Source of the DNA: Deinococcus seoulensis | Lineage (GTDB): Bacteria; Deinococcota; Deinococci; Deinococcales; Deinococcaceae | Direction: 5' to 3' | NCBI RefSeq assembly: GCF_014648115.1 | Contig: NZ_BMQM01000002.1 | Location: forward strand, 1-64,000 | DNA: 64,000 nt | Part shown: positions 27,640 through 35,151 of the stretch, one piece after another | Layout: each line of letters starts with the position of its first letter | Position numbering within the stretch: the first letter of the stretch is position 1 | Translations under genes and position numbers: made by a program | Notes under the pieces: generated by a model | Databases searched by the model: none | What the model was told of the DNA's origin: nothing | The model's input: only the letters and a program-made list of their open reading frames with translations

Positions 27640-29007
27640 CTACACCTTCCGGCGCGGCCCGCCCTTCCTGACCGCCCCACGGCGCACCGGGGACACGCCC
27701 GCCCGCGTCTTCCCTTCGCCGGTCCCGCCTTCCACCTCGAGCGGCCCCGCGTCCGGCCCCGTGGGCGCTTCCAGGGGTGCAGGTGCCGCCCGCCCCTGGC
27801 CCCGCCCCCGAAGGTCTGACAGCTCATACCCCAGACCGCGCAGCTTACCGGGCAGGGCGTGCGCGTAAATGTTCAGGGTGGTACTCACCTGCGCGTGTCC
27901 GAGCATGGCCGCGACACTCACGGGGTCTTCCCCCCTCGAGATCAGGAACGTTCCCGTACTGTGGCGCAGCGCGTGCGGGGACAGGATGGGCACGCCCGCC
28001 GCCTCGCACGTCCGGCGCATCACGGCGCGCAGCGAGTCCTGACGCATGGGCCGCCCGTCCACTGACGGGAACACCGGGGCCGTGTCTGCCAGACCCGCGC
28101 CCTGGTACTTGAGTGCCCGCGCCTCACGGGCCACGCGGCCCTTCATGTCTTCCACGATCCCCAGGGCTTCCCCGGACAGGTACACGCGCCGCACGCCGGC
28201 CGAAGTCTTCGGCCCGCCCGCGTAGTACTTCCCCTCAAACTCACTGCGGGTCTTCGAGACACTGACGTAATGCGCGCCCGTGTCATCCCGCCGCACGTCC
28301 CCCCACGTCAGGGCCAGCGCTTCCCCGATCCGAAGGCCCGTGTACGCCAGGAAGGCCAGGGGCAGGGCGAAGCGGTCCCCCAGGGCCACGGTCACGAAGC
28401 GCGCCAGGTCTTCCGGCTCGAAGTGCTTCACCTTCGCCTCTTTCACGGCGCCGCCCTTCGAGGGGGACAGGGGCCGCGCGTACTGCGCCGGGTTGTCCCT
28501 CAGCAGGCCGTCAGCGATAGCGTGGGCATACGCGCCGTGCAAGAGGACGTGAACCTGTCTCTGACCGCTGTACCCCAGGGGGGGCCGCATCGTTCCCTCT
28601 TCGCCGGGCCGCGCCATGCTCAGCAGCTCAAAGTACTCACGCAACCGGCGGGCATCCACCCCGGCCGCTTTCAGGGGGGCCAGATGGGGCGCTATGTGCC
28701 GGGTGTACAGCGCTTCGTTATTCCAGGCCGTGCGGTCTGCCCACGTGGCCCGCTTCGAGCGCATGTACTCCGTGACCATCTCGCCGACCGTCAGGGTCCG
28801 GGACGCGGGCCGCTTCCCTTCGCCCGCTTCCTGCAGGGCGCGGGCTATCGCTTCGTGCCCTTCCCTCTTCGTGTTCACCGTACCGCTAGGCCGCGCCGTT
28901 GTCCCGTCCGGGTACGTCACCCGGACCCGCCACCGCCACCGCCCGGACGGCAGTTGCGTAACGTCCCCCTGCCGGTCACTGGCCTTGCCCTTCCGCTTCC
29001 CCGTCAT
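27640..29007 (-). CDS. Tyrosine recombinase (phage-type integrase)
   Basis: This 455-residue integrase has an AP2-like N-terminal arm-binding region (QLPSGRWRWRVRVTYPDG), a core-binding SAM-like domain (YMRSKRATWADRTAWNNEAL) and the catalytic domain with Arg in AYTGLRIGEALAL, HALRHSTGTFL, GHAQVSTTLNIYAH and the nucleophile Tyr in NIYAH. A Pro/Gly/Arg-rich tail of about 60 residues follows. The start ATG at 29007 was chosen; frame upstream lacks homology. It probably inserted the adjacent accessory DNA. It is divergent from a two-gene module, with a dyad operator between them. Confidence 0.93.
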   Translation of the reverse strand: MTGKRKGKASDRQGDVTQLPSGRWRWRVRVTYPDGTTARPSGTVNTKREGHEAIARALQEAGEGKRPASRTLTVGEMVTEYMRSKRATWADRTAWNNEALYTRHIAPHLAPLKAAGVDARRLREYFELLSMARPGEEGTMRPPLGYSGQRQVHVLLHGAYAHAIADGLLRDNPAQYARPLSPSKGGAVKEAKVKHFEPEDLARFVTVALGDRFALPLAFLAYTGLRIGEALALTWGDVRRDDTGAHYVSVSKTRSEFEGKYYAGGPKTSAGVRRVYLSGEALGIVEDMKGRVAREARALKYQGAGLADTAPVFPSVDGRPMRQDSLRAVMRRTCEAAGVPILSPHALRHSTGTFLISRGEDPVSVAAMLGHAQVSTTLNIYAHALPGKLRGLGYELSDLRGRGQGRAAPAPLEAPTGPDAGPLEVEGGTGEGKTRAGVSPVRRGAVRKGGPRRKV

Positions 29008-29084
29008 GGCCCATAGGGTAAGCCCGCACACCCCCGGACACCCCCGCACATTGTGGGCCTATTCATGCGAAGATCAGGGCCACT

Positions 29085-29125
29085 CTGTAACGTAGTGTGA
29101 CAATCTCTGTCACCGGGCGTTACAG
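29085..29125. promoter_or_regulatory. Concentric dyad between integrase and the divergent two-gene module
   Basis: Outer arms CTGTAACG (29085-29092) and CGTTACAG (29118-29125) and inner arms GTGACA (29097-29102) and TGTCAC (29108-29113) share the same centre at 29105. Both are perfect. It lies 78 bases upstream of the integrase start and 29 bases upstream of the GTG at 29154, so one bound regulator could control both directions, as in phage immunity regions. Confidence 0.65.
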
Positions 29126-29153
29126 TCCGGGACTTCGAGAAAGGGGGGAAACA

Positions 29154-29471
29154 GTGACCGCAACGCCAACGCTCAGACACTCAAGCCGCGTCCAGATGGG
29201 CCACTTGAAAGTCAAACCGTCCCCCGTTGAACGCGCCCTGACCGAACTGGGGAACGCCGTCCCCGCCCTGGAAGCCGCCCTGGCCTTCCCTCTGAGCGTG
29301 ACGGCGCAGCCCATGCCAGACGGCACCATCACTGCAGAGGTCATCATGCCGGACGCTCACTACGGCTTCGACCGGGCTATGGAGATCAGCGCCACCCTGC
29401 AGGACGCCGTGCGGCCCTTCGGTGTTGACCTGAATGTAGAAGTGGACTCCGACTTTCAGCATGGGGAATAA
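29154..29471 (+). CDS. Small unknown protein, first gene of the island module
   Basis: This 105-residue acidic protein has a predicted alpha/beta content: helix SPVERALTELGNAVPALEAA, strands FPLSVTAQPMPDGTITAEVI, and a tail VRPFGVDLNVEVDSDFQ. No family is recognised. The GTG start at 29154 is preferred because of a strong AAAGGGGGGAA ribosome-binding site; a start 19 codons earlier would lie in the operator dyad. Its end overlaps the next gene by 11 bases, so both are co-translated. Confidence 0.7.
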   Translation: MTATPTLRHSSRVQMGHLKVKPSPVERALTELGNAVPALEAALAFPLSVTAQPMPDGTITAEVIMPDAHYGFDRAMEISATLQDAVRPFGVDLNVEVDSDFQHGE

Positions 29472-29865
29472 ACACGCCCACGTTGAGAAAGCACAGCGGA
29501 ACGAAGCGGCCCTGAGCCGCTTCAACTTTGAACCGGACCTGTACGAGTGGTACATCACCGTCAGCTTTTACGCTTCCGTCCACTGGCTGCGCGCCTTCCT
29601 GGCTGTGGGGGGCCGGGGACTGAGGGAAGAGGTTCATTACGATCAGTTCCCGTATCAGGTAAGAGAGGTCTACCGCGCGCACTTCGGGCAGAATGCCCAG
29701 GCCGCAGAAACGGCCCTCAACGCCTTCCAGATCATCAAACGACTATCCCAGCGGGCGCGGTACGGCTGCGAATCTCCCGCGTGGTACGCCCGCGAAACAG
29801 GCACGGCAGACGCCGCCCTGAAAACGGTGCGTGACTTCGTGACCGGGCATGGAGTCGAACCCTAA
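29461..29865 (+). CDS. HEPN-like helical protein, second gene of the island module
   Basis: This 134-residue helical protein has the pattern YEWYITVSFYASVHWLRAFLA, then HYDQFPYQVREVYRAHF and IIKRLSQRARYG. The FYAxxH-type helix and the ARY-like motif resemble HEPN-like proteins; REVYRAH fits the loose R-x(4-6)-H pattern of HEPN ribonucleases. HEPN proteins are often RNases in toxin-antitoxin or defence modules. It overlaps the gene before it, which could be its partner. The role is an inference from pattern and context. Confidence 0.65.
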   Translation: MGNKHAHVEKAQRNEAALSRFNFEPDLYEWYITVSFYASVHWLRAFLAVGGRGLREEVHYDQFPYQVREVYRAHFGQNAQAAETALNAFQIIKRLSQRARYGCESPAWYARETGTADAALKTVRDFVTGHGVEP

Positions 29866-29892
29866 GCCCAGCCCTTGAGCGGCCCGCCCCTC

Positions 29893-29914
29893 TTTTACTC
29901 AGGTCTGAGTAAAA
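29893..29914. repeat. Perfect 22-bp palindrome
   Basis: TTTTACTCAG-GT-CTGAGTAAAA lies 27 bases after the HEPN-like gene. It may be an operator, a resolution site or a terminator-like stem. Confidence 0.6.
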
Positions 29915-29926
29915 CCCCCTGACGCC

Positions 29927-29941
29927 CTAAGCCGGGCTTAG
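29927..29941. repeat. Perfect 15-bp palindrome
   Basis: CTAAGCC-G-GGCTTAG follows the previous palindrome by 12 bases. Confidence 0.5.
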
Positions 29942-30014
29942 ACCGTGGGGGCCGGATCATGTGCCCGGCGTCAGGAAGATGATCCGCGCGCCGCTCGAGC
30001 GGGCCAGGGGCACA

Positions 30015-30060
30015 CGGCGAAGGGGAAGCCTAGGCACGCGCCCACGCTTCCCCTTCGCCG
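30015..30060. terminator. 15-bp inverted repeat after the small membrane gene
   Basis: CGGCGAAGGGGAAGC (30015-30029) and GCTTCCCCTTCGCCG (30046-30060) pair perfectly over a 16-base loop. On the minus strand it starts 12 bases past the stop of the gene at 30073-30291 and may end its transcription. There is no T-run. Confidence 0.5.
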
Positions 30061-30072
30061 GTCTTCCAGGTG

Positions 30073-30291
30073 CTACGCCATGCCCGCCCACAGGACGCCC
30101 GCCACGATCAGGGCCAGCACGGCCGCGCCGGTCAGCGCCCAGCGCGCCCAGGGAAGGCGGCGAAAGAGGAACGCCAGGAACAGCAGCGCGCACGCCAGGG
30201 CGAAGACCTGCCACGGGAAGGCCGGGCCGTAGGACAGGATCAGGTCTGTACTCGAGCTGTACCCGGTGGGCACCGTGGGCGCGCCGCTCAC
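30073..30291 (-). CDS. Small membrane protein with two helices
   Basis: This 72-residue protein has two predicted helices, FPWQVFALACALLFLAFLF and WALTGAAVLALIVAGVLWAG, separated by RRLPWAR. The GTG start at 30291 overlaps the stop of the small ORF upstream (GTGA). Size and layout resemble phage holins, but no lysis gene is nearby. It is otherwise unknown. Confidence 0.5.
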   Translation of the reverse strand: MSGAPTVPTGYSSSTDLILSYGPAFPWQVFALACALLFLAFLFRRLPWARWALTGAAVLALIVAGVLWAGMA

Positions 30292-30425
30292 CGCTTGCCC
30301 CGCAGTACGGCCTGGATGCGCAGCGCGGCCCGCACGATCACCCGCACGGGCCAAGGCAGGGGCGGGCCATGAATTGTGGGGCCCAGGGTAGCGGTGGCCG
30401 AAGTCTCTCGTGGTTTCGGGCGCAC
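30288..30425 (-). CDS. Small basic protein (45 residues)
   Basis: The GTG start at 30425 has an AGAGGTG ribosome-binding site upstream and yields a 45-residue basic peptide ending VIVRAALRIQAVLRGKR, which could form an amphipathic helix. Its stop overlaps the start of the membrane protein gene. It is supported mainly by this coupling. Confidence 0.35.
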   Translation of the reverse strand: MRPKPRETSATATLGPTIHGPPLPWPVRVIVRAALRIQAVLRGKR

Positions 30426-30457
30426 GTTTGTTTCACCTCTCGTCAGGGGGATTGGGG

Positions 30458-30856
30458 TTACCAGTGGCGGGTGTCGCTGTCGGGTTCCTCGCTCAGGAGC
30501 CACAGGTGGCGGTCCGTGCGGGCAGCTTCGGTCTGGGCGTCCAGCAGGACCTGTTCGAGGTCGCGGGTCAGGTTGGGGTGGCGGCGGCGGAAGTGGGCGT
30601 AGCCGCACAGCAGCAGCGCGAGGCGGGCGGGGCGCTGGTCGGGGTCGGTCAGGACGTCGTAGAGGGCGTCCCAGTTCTGGCCGAAGGTGTCGCGCAGGCC
30701 CAGGCCGTTCAGGAAGGCGAGCATCAGGCTGCTCTTGTCGTGCACGTTGCCGAAGTTGATTTCGCGGACGCTGACCTGGTGTCCGGCGGCCAGGATGCGG
30801 GGTTCGTGCGGGGCGGTCTGGATGCCCTGGGGCGCTTCGTCGAAGACCTGCATCAT
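30458..30856 (-). CDS. Barstar-family RNase inhibitor
   Basis: This protein of about 132 residues has the barstar core: VREINFGNVHDKSSLMLAFLNGLGL followed by FGQNWDALYDVLTD, the inhibitor helix with an acidic residue that plugs barnase-type active sites. It follows the RNase gene and its ATG (two in a row, 30856 and 30853) overlaps the RNase stop. It should protect the cytosol from the secreted RNase before export. The N-terminal 30 residues are specific to this protein. Confidence 0.88.
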   Translation of the reverse strand: MMQVFDEAPQGIQTAPHEPRILAAGHQVSVREINFGNVHDKSSLMLAFLNGLGLRDTFGQNWDALYDVLTDPDQRPARLALLLCGYAHFRRRHPNLTRDLEQVLLDAQTEAARTDRHLWLLSEEPDSDTRHW

Positions 30857-31284
30857 GGTTGGATTCTCCTGAAGCTGGCGTAGTGGTCGGGGGTGTAGTA
30901 GCACTCGGCGGTGGTGCGGGGTGGGCCGCCGCAGACGATGCGGCGTGCGCCCCGGTCGTTCTCGCCGGGGGTGGGGACGGTGTACTCGCGGTAGTAGCTG
31001 CTGTTCTGGCGGGGCAGCAGGCGTTCGCGGTTGCCGAAGGTGCTGCCGTCTTTGCTGTAGCGGTAGGGGCCGCCCTGGGCGATGCGAGTGAGGACGGGGT
31101 CTGCTTCGCGGGGCAGGTCGCGCGTGGCGATCCAGCGCAGGCCGCTGTGCGGGTCGCGGGTGGCCTGGGTCTGCGTGGTGGGGGTGGGTTGCGGGGAACT
31201 GGTGCGGGTGTCCTGCGGGAGGTCGCAGGCGGCCAGCAGCGCCCCGAGAAGCAGGGCGGCGAGGGTGGGGGCGGCGCGGGTCAC
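30853..31284 (-). CDS. Secreted guanyl-specific ribonuclease (RNase Sa/barnase-like), lipoprotein
   Basis: This 143-residue protein has a lipoprotein signal (LLLGALLAAC, Cys20), a Thr/Pro/Gln linker, and a microbial RNase domain: GGPYRYSKDGSTFGNRERLL, then YYREYTVPTPGENDRGARR and YYTPDHYASF. Glu100, the Arg residues 111-115 and His134 match the catalytic set of RNase Sa. It cleaves RNA after G. Lipid anchoring would hold it on the cell surface. The GTG start overlaps the TGA of the DUF3445 gene, and its stop overlaps the barstar start, so the three genes are translated in series. Confidence 0.9.
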   Translation of the reverse strand: MTRAAPTLAALLLGALLAACDLPQDTRTSSPQPTPTTQTQATRDPHSGLRWIATRDLPREADPVLTRIAQGGPYRYSKDGSTFGNRERLLPRQNSSYYREYTVPTPGENDRGARRIVCGGPPRTTAECYYTPDHYASFRRIQP

Positions 31285-32288
31285 GTGTCCGAGTGTAGGG
31301 CCTGGGTGTCCAGCCAGTTCAGGAGGTCGTCCCGCAGGTGCGTTAATCCTTTGTAGGCGGTCTGCGCGGGGGTCATGGAGCGGACAGCGGCGGCCAGCGC
31401 GTGGGCGTGCGCCGGTTGCTGCGCGGCCTGCGTGAGTGGGTACGTGTAGGGGCGGATGGTGAACAGCGCGCCGTGCGCGTGCGGGAACCCGGTCAGGGTC
31501 TGGCGTTCGACGCGCAGGAACGTGCCGTGCGGGTCGAAGTGGGTGCGGGGGTCGCGGTCGGCGTCGGGCGGCGCGGCGGGGTGGTGGTCGAGGCGGTCGG
31601 TGGTGCTCAGGCCCCAGGCGAAACGCACGAACGGGCAGCGTGCAATCACGGCGTCCAGCAATCGGGGGGCGGTGGCGTTCATGGGGCCGCTGCCGGGGAT
31701 GGGGGCGTGCACCTGCGCGAAGTCGCGGCCCAGTTTGTCGCGGGGGTCCCAGTGCTGGGGGTTCAGGACGTGCGTGGCGGCCAGCCAGTCGCGTCCGCTG
31801 CTGGGATCGCGGGCCAGAATGGCGAGGTCCTCGCTGGCGTTCAGGCCCAGGAAATCCAGGGCGCTCACGGGCTGGGTGTCTGCAACCAGCGTGGCGTGCG
31901 GGCCGGAAAAGCGCCGCAGGTTCTCCAGGGCGTTCCAGCGGGGGTGCAGGTCGGCCTGCCAGCCCAGCCTGGTGTTGCGCAGGGTGCGGCCGTCCCAGCG
32001 GACCTCTCCCCCGCTGTCGGCAGCCAGCTGACGGGCCGTGAAGGTCAGGGCGGCCTCCCGCAGTTCGGGGGTCAGCGCGGCCTCGCCGGCGTACTCGTGC
32101 AGGGCGCGGGCGTGCGCGGCGGCCTTGCTGGCGATCAGGCGCGGGTACTCGGCGTCCAGCGTGAAGGTGTGCCGTTCGGGCGCCGGGTCGTCCAGCCAAG
32201 GCACGGGCTGGTCACCTAGGCGGTACAGGCCTGCCGAGACGCTGTAGGCGCCGTTCAGGAATGGTCGGTAGAGGGTGGGGGGAACCAC
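31281..32288 (-). CDS. DUF3445 haem-dependent oxidative N-demethylase-like protein
   Basis: This 335-residue cytosolic protein begins LYRPFLNGAYSVSAGLYRL and contains GWQADLHPRWN, VHAPIPGSGPMN and FLRVERQTLTGFPHAHGALFTIRPY, all typical of DUF3445, whose characterised member binds haem and demethylates dimethylamine oxidatively. The GTG at 32288 is the start. It has no obvious link to the RNase/barstar genes except tight overlap, and it could simply share the promoter. Confidence 0.85.
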   Translation of the reverse strand: MVPPTLYRPFLNGAYSVSAGLYRLGDQPVPWLDDPAPERHTFTLDAEYPRLIASKAAAHARALHEYAGEAALTPELREAALTFTARQLAADSGGEVRWDGRTLRNTRLGWQADLHPRWNALENLRRFSGPHATLVADTQPVSALDFLGLNASEDLAILARDPSSGRDWLAATHVLNPQHWDPRDKLGRDFAQVHAPIPGSGPMNATAPRLLDAVIARCPFVRFAWGLSTTDRLDHHPAAPPDADRDPRTHFDPHGTFLRVERQTLTGFPHAHGALFTIRPYTYPLTQAAQQPAHAHALAAAVRSMTPAQTAYKGLTHLRDDLLNWLDTQALHSDT

Positions 32289-32377
32289 ACGGGAATTCTG
32301 GCAGGCCTCCCGCCGGTCTGCACGGGAACGCGCCGCTTCCGGTACTCAGGAACGGCGCGTCAGGTCAGGCGGGAGGG

Positions 32378-33202
32378 TCAGGCGAGGTTGCCGTTGCTCA
32401 GGACGCCCGTGGCGATCAGGATCAGGATCAGGACGCCCACCACCACGCGGTAGATCGCGAAGGGCTTGAAGGTGTTGGTGGACACGAACCGCAGCAGCCA
32501 GCCGATGCTGAGGTACGCGACCACGAACGACACCCCGGCGCCCAGCAGCACGTTCCCCACGCCGATCTCCGCGAGGATGTCGCGGCTCTTGATGAAGTCC
32601 AGCAGGGCCGCGCCGCCCAGGGTGGGCACGCCCAGGTAGAAACTGAACTTGGTGGCGGTGGGCCGGTCGAGGCCCAGGGCCATGCCGCCCAGGATGGAGC
32701 TGGCGCTGCGGGAGAAGCCGGGCCACAGCAGCGCGAGGCACTGCACCGCGCCGATCAGCAGGCTGCGGGGCACGCCGATCTTCTCGATGGCGTCCACGTT
32801 CGGGGTGACGCGGCGGCTCTCGAGCAGCCAGATGATGATGCCGCCCACGATCAGCGCCCAGGCGACCACGCTGGGCCGGAACAGGTTCGCCTTGATGGCG
32901 TCCCCGAACAGCAGGCCCAGGATCACGGCGGGAATGCAGGCGACGAGCACGCCCAGCCAGAGCGTCTGCTGGCTGCGGTCGGTGCCGATGCGGCGGATCT
33001 GCAGGAAGTCCTTCCAGTAGTACGCGAGGACGGCCAGGATCGCGCCGCCCTGAATGACGACCTCGAAGGTGTCCTTGACTTCCTTGGTCCACGGGACGCC
33101 CAGCAGGTTCCCCGTGAGGATCAGGTGGCCGGTCGAGCTGATCGGCAGGAATTCCGTGATGCCCTCGACGATGCCGTAAACGATTGCGTAGAACCAGTCC
33201 AT
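32378..33202 (-). CDS. uppP: Undecaprenyl-diphosphatase
   Basis: This 274-residue protein has about eight helices and the two active-site blocks EGITEFLPISSTGHLIL (Glu, Ser, His) and LALLWPGFSRSASSILGGM. It recycles the lipid carrier of peptidoglycan and other wall polymers on the outer face of the membrane; excess confers bacitracin tolerance. It has full length and a single promoter region shared with the divergent phosphotransferase gene. Confidence 0.95.
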   Translation of the reverse strand: MDWFYAIVYGIVEGITEFLPISSTGHLILTGNLLGVPWTKEVKDTFEVVIQGGAILAVLAYYWKDFLQIRRIGTDRSQQTLWLGVLVACIPAVILGLLFGDAIKANLFRPSVVAWALIVGGIIIWLLESRRVTPNVDAIEKIGVPRSLLIGAVQCLALLWPGFSRSASSILGGMALGLDRPTATKFSFYLGVPTLGGAALLDFIKSRDILAEIGVGNVLLGAGVSFVVAYLSIGWLLRFVSTNTFKPFAIYRVVVGVLILILIATGVLSNGNLA

Positions 33203-33266
33203 AGTTGCCGAGTGTAAGCCCTGTCACCACCGGCGGGGCGTCCCTCTTTGGGTGCAGAGTGAGGGG

Positions 33267-34061
33267 GTGAGTGTAGACAGCTACCTGCGGCGCTGGAATC
33301 TGACACCGGACGGCGCGGCCCGGCGCACGCCCAGCAGCGACCTGATGCCCGTGCGCTGGCAGGGCCGTGCGGCAATGCTGAAGGTGGCCCGCAGCGCCGA
33401 GGAGCGGCGGGGCAACAACCTGATGGTGTGGCTGGAGGGCGAGGGCGCAGCGCGGGTGTACCACCATGGGGGCGCGGCCCTGCTGATGGAGCGGCTGGAG
33501 TCCGCGCCGGATCTGGCGGCCCTGGCACTGGGCGGTCAGGACGACGCGGCCACCCGGATTCTGTGTGGCGCGGCGGCGGGCGTGCACCGGGACCGTCCCA
33601 GCCTGCCACCGGACCTGCCGGACCTGCGCCGCTGGTTCTGGTCGTTGGAAGCGGCCCAGGCGCAGGGTGAGACGTTCGCGCAGGCCTGGGCCACCGCGCA
33701 GCGCCTGCTGGCGGATCAGCGTGACGTGCGGCCCCTGCACGGCGACCTGCATCACGGGAACGTACTGCGCAGCCCGGAGCGGGGGTGGCTGGTGATCGAT
33801 CCGAAGGGGCTGATCGGGGAGCGGACCTTCGATTTTGCGAACATGCTGTGCAATCCCACGCTGGCGCACGCGCTGACGCCGGGGCGGCTGGAGCGGCAGT
33901 CGGCCCTGATCGCGCGGGAGGCTGGGCTGGACCGCGCGCGGCTGCTGGCGTGGGTGGGGGCGTACGCGGCCCTGTCGGCGGCGTGGCATCTGGAAGACGC
34001 CCAGATGGAACAGGCCCGGCAGTCGCTGGCGGTCTCGGCGCTGGCCCACAGCCTCCGCTGA
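33267..34061 (+). CDS. Aminoglycoside/hydroxyurea-type phosphotransferase
   Basis: This 264-residue protein has the kinase fold of the APH(6)/hydroxyurea group: AAMLKVARSAEERRGNNLM (ATP Lys), LLMERLESA, the catalytic loop PLHGDLHHGNVL and WLVIDPKGLIGERTFDFANML for metal binding. The family includes streptomycin 6-kinases; chromosomal members often act on unknown sugars. GTG at 33267 was chosen because homology starts at DSYLRRWNLTPDG; GTG at 33252 would add five residues. Confidence 0.86.
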   Translation: MSVDSYLRRWNLTPDGAARRTPSSDLMPVRWQGRAAMLKVARSAEERRGNNLMVWLEGEGAARVYHHGGAALLMERLESAPDLAALALGGQDDAATRILCGAAAGVHRDRPSLPPDLPDLRRWFWSLEAAQAQGETFAQAWATAQRLLADQRDVRPLHGDLHHGNVLRSPERGWLVIDPKGLIGERTFDFANMLCNPTLAHALTPGRLERQSALIAREAGLDRARLLAWVGAYAALSAAWHLEDAQMEQARQSLAVSALAHSLR

Positions 34062-34127
34062 GCCATCCGCCTTCTGCCATCCGCTGTCCGCCCGGCGTCC
34101 CCCCTCCCACCCGTGCGTCTGATGTCG

Positions 34128-34133
34128 TATAAT
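34128..34133 (+). promoter_or_regulatory. -10 box of rpsB
   Basis: A consensus TATAAT with TG four bases upstream (TGTCGTATAAT) lies 136 bases before rpsB; no good -35 is seen. The leader has no clear RNA structure that I can name. Confidence 0.6.
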
Positions 34134-34269
34134 TTCCGTTTGGGTGCCCCCGTGACCCGCTGTGCGCGCTGGAGCGTCGCGTATGGCCTGGCCCACCTTC
34201 GGCGTTCATGACGCTGGGCTGGCACGAGAACGGCAAACTTGTCCCACATTTCAACGCTCAGGAGTTCAC

Positions 34270-35022
34270 ATGTCGTACATCTCCATGAAGCAACTGCTGG
34301 AAGCCGGGGTTCACTTCGGTCACGAAACCAAGCGCTGGAACCCCAAGTTCAAGCGTTTCATCTTCGCCGAGCGTAACGGCATCTTCATCATCGACCTGCA
34401 GAAGACCCTCAAGCAGGTGGACCGTTCCTTCGACTTCATCAAGGAACTGTCCGAGCGTGGCGGCGTCATCCTGTTCGTCGGCACCAAGAAGCAGGCCCAG
34501 GAAATCGTGGAGCTCGAAGCGCGCCGCACCGGCATGCCGTTTGTCACCAGCCGCTGGCTCGGCGGGATGCTCACGAACTTCAAGACCATGCGCACCCGCA
34601 TCGACCGCCTGAACGAACTCGACGAGATGTTCGAGTCCGGCCGCATCAACGACCGCCTGAAGGCCGAGCGCATCAAGCTGGCCGCCGAACGCGAGCGCCT
34701 GCAGCGCTTCGTGGGTGGCATCCGCAAGATGAACCGCCTGCCCGACGCGATCTTCGTGGTGGACCCCACCAAGGAAGTCATCGCCGTGCAGGAAGCCAAC
34801 AAGCTGGGCATTCCCGTCATCGCGCTGGCCGACACGGACAGCGACCCGGACGTCATCGACTACATCGTTCCCGGTAACGACGACGCGATCCGCTCCATCC
34901 AGCTGATCACGCACCGCATCGGCGACCTGCTGGTCGAGGCGCGCGGCGGCGGCGAGGACGTCGGCGCGGCCGAGGGCGAGACCGCCACCGAAACCGCCGA
35001 CACCGAGCAGACCGAAAGCTAA
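34270..35022 (+). CDS. rpsB: 30S ribosomal protein S2
   Basis: This 250-residue protein has the S2 core from YISMKQLLEAGVHFGHETKRWNPK to VIDYIVPGNDDAIRSIQLI, with SRWLGGMLTNFKTMR and DAIFVVDPTKEVIAVQEANK. The tail is acidic and rich in Glu/Thr. It binds the small subunit neck and helps recruit S1 or mRNA. AGGAG ends eight bases before the ATG. EF-Ts follows in the usual order, with a hairpin between them. Confidence 0.97.
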   Translation: MSYISMKQLLEAGVHFGHETKRWNPKFKRFIFAERNGIFIIDLQKTLKQVDRSFDFIKELSERGGVILFVGTKKQAQEIVELEARRTGMPFVTSRWLGGMLTNFKTMRTRIDRLNELDEMFESGRINDRLKAERIKLAAERERLQRFVGGIRKMNRLPDAIFVVDPTKEVIAVQEANKLGIPVIALADTDSDPDVIDYIVPGNDDAIRSIQLITHRIGDLLVEARGGGEDVGAAEGETATETADTEQTES

Positions 35023-35043
35023 GCCCGCACCGGGACCGGAAAG

Positions 35044-35086
35044 GAGGGTGGTATCCGGCGAGTACGCTCTCGGACCACCCTCTTTT
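35044..35086 (+). terminator. Terminator/attenuator between rpsB and tsf
   Basis: GAGGGTGGT (35044-35052) pairs with ACCACCCTC (35074-35082), followed by TTTTCT. It is a classical intrinsic terminator inside the rpsB-tsf pair, so tsf must rely on read-through or its own promoter. Confidence 0.85.
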
Positions 35087-35151
35087 CTGCCCCGCAGCAC
35101 GCGGCCCACACACACCACCAATCAAGTTCAAGCCGACACAGGAGGCATGAC

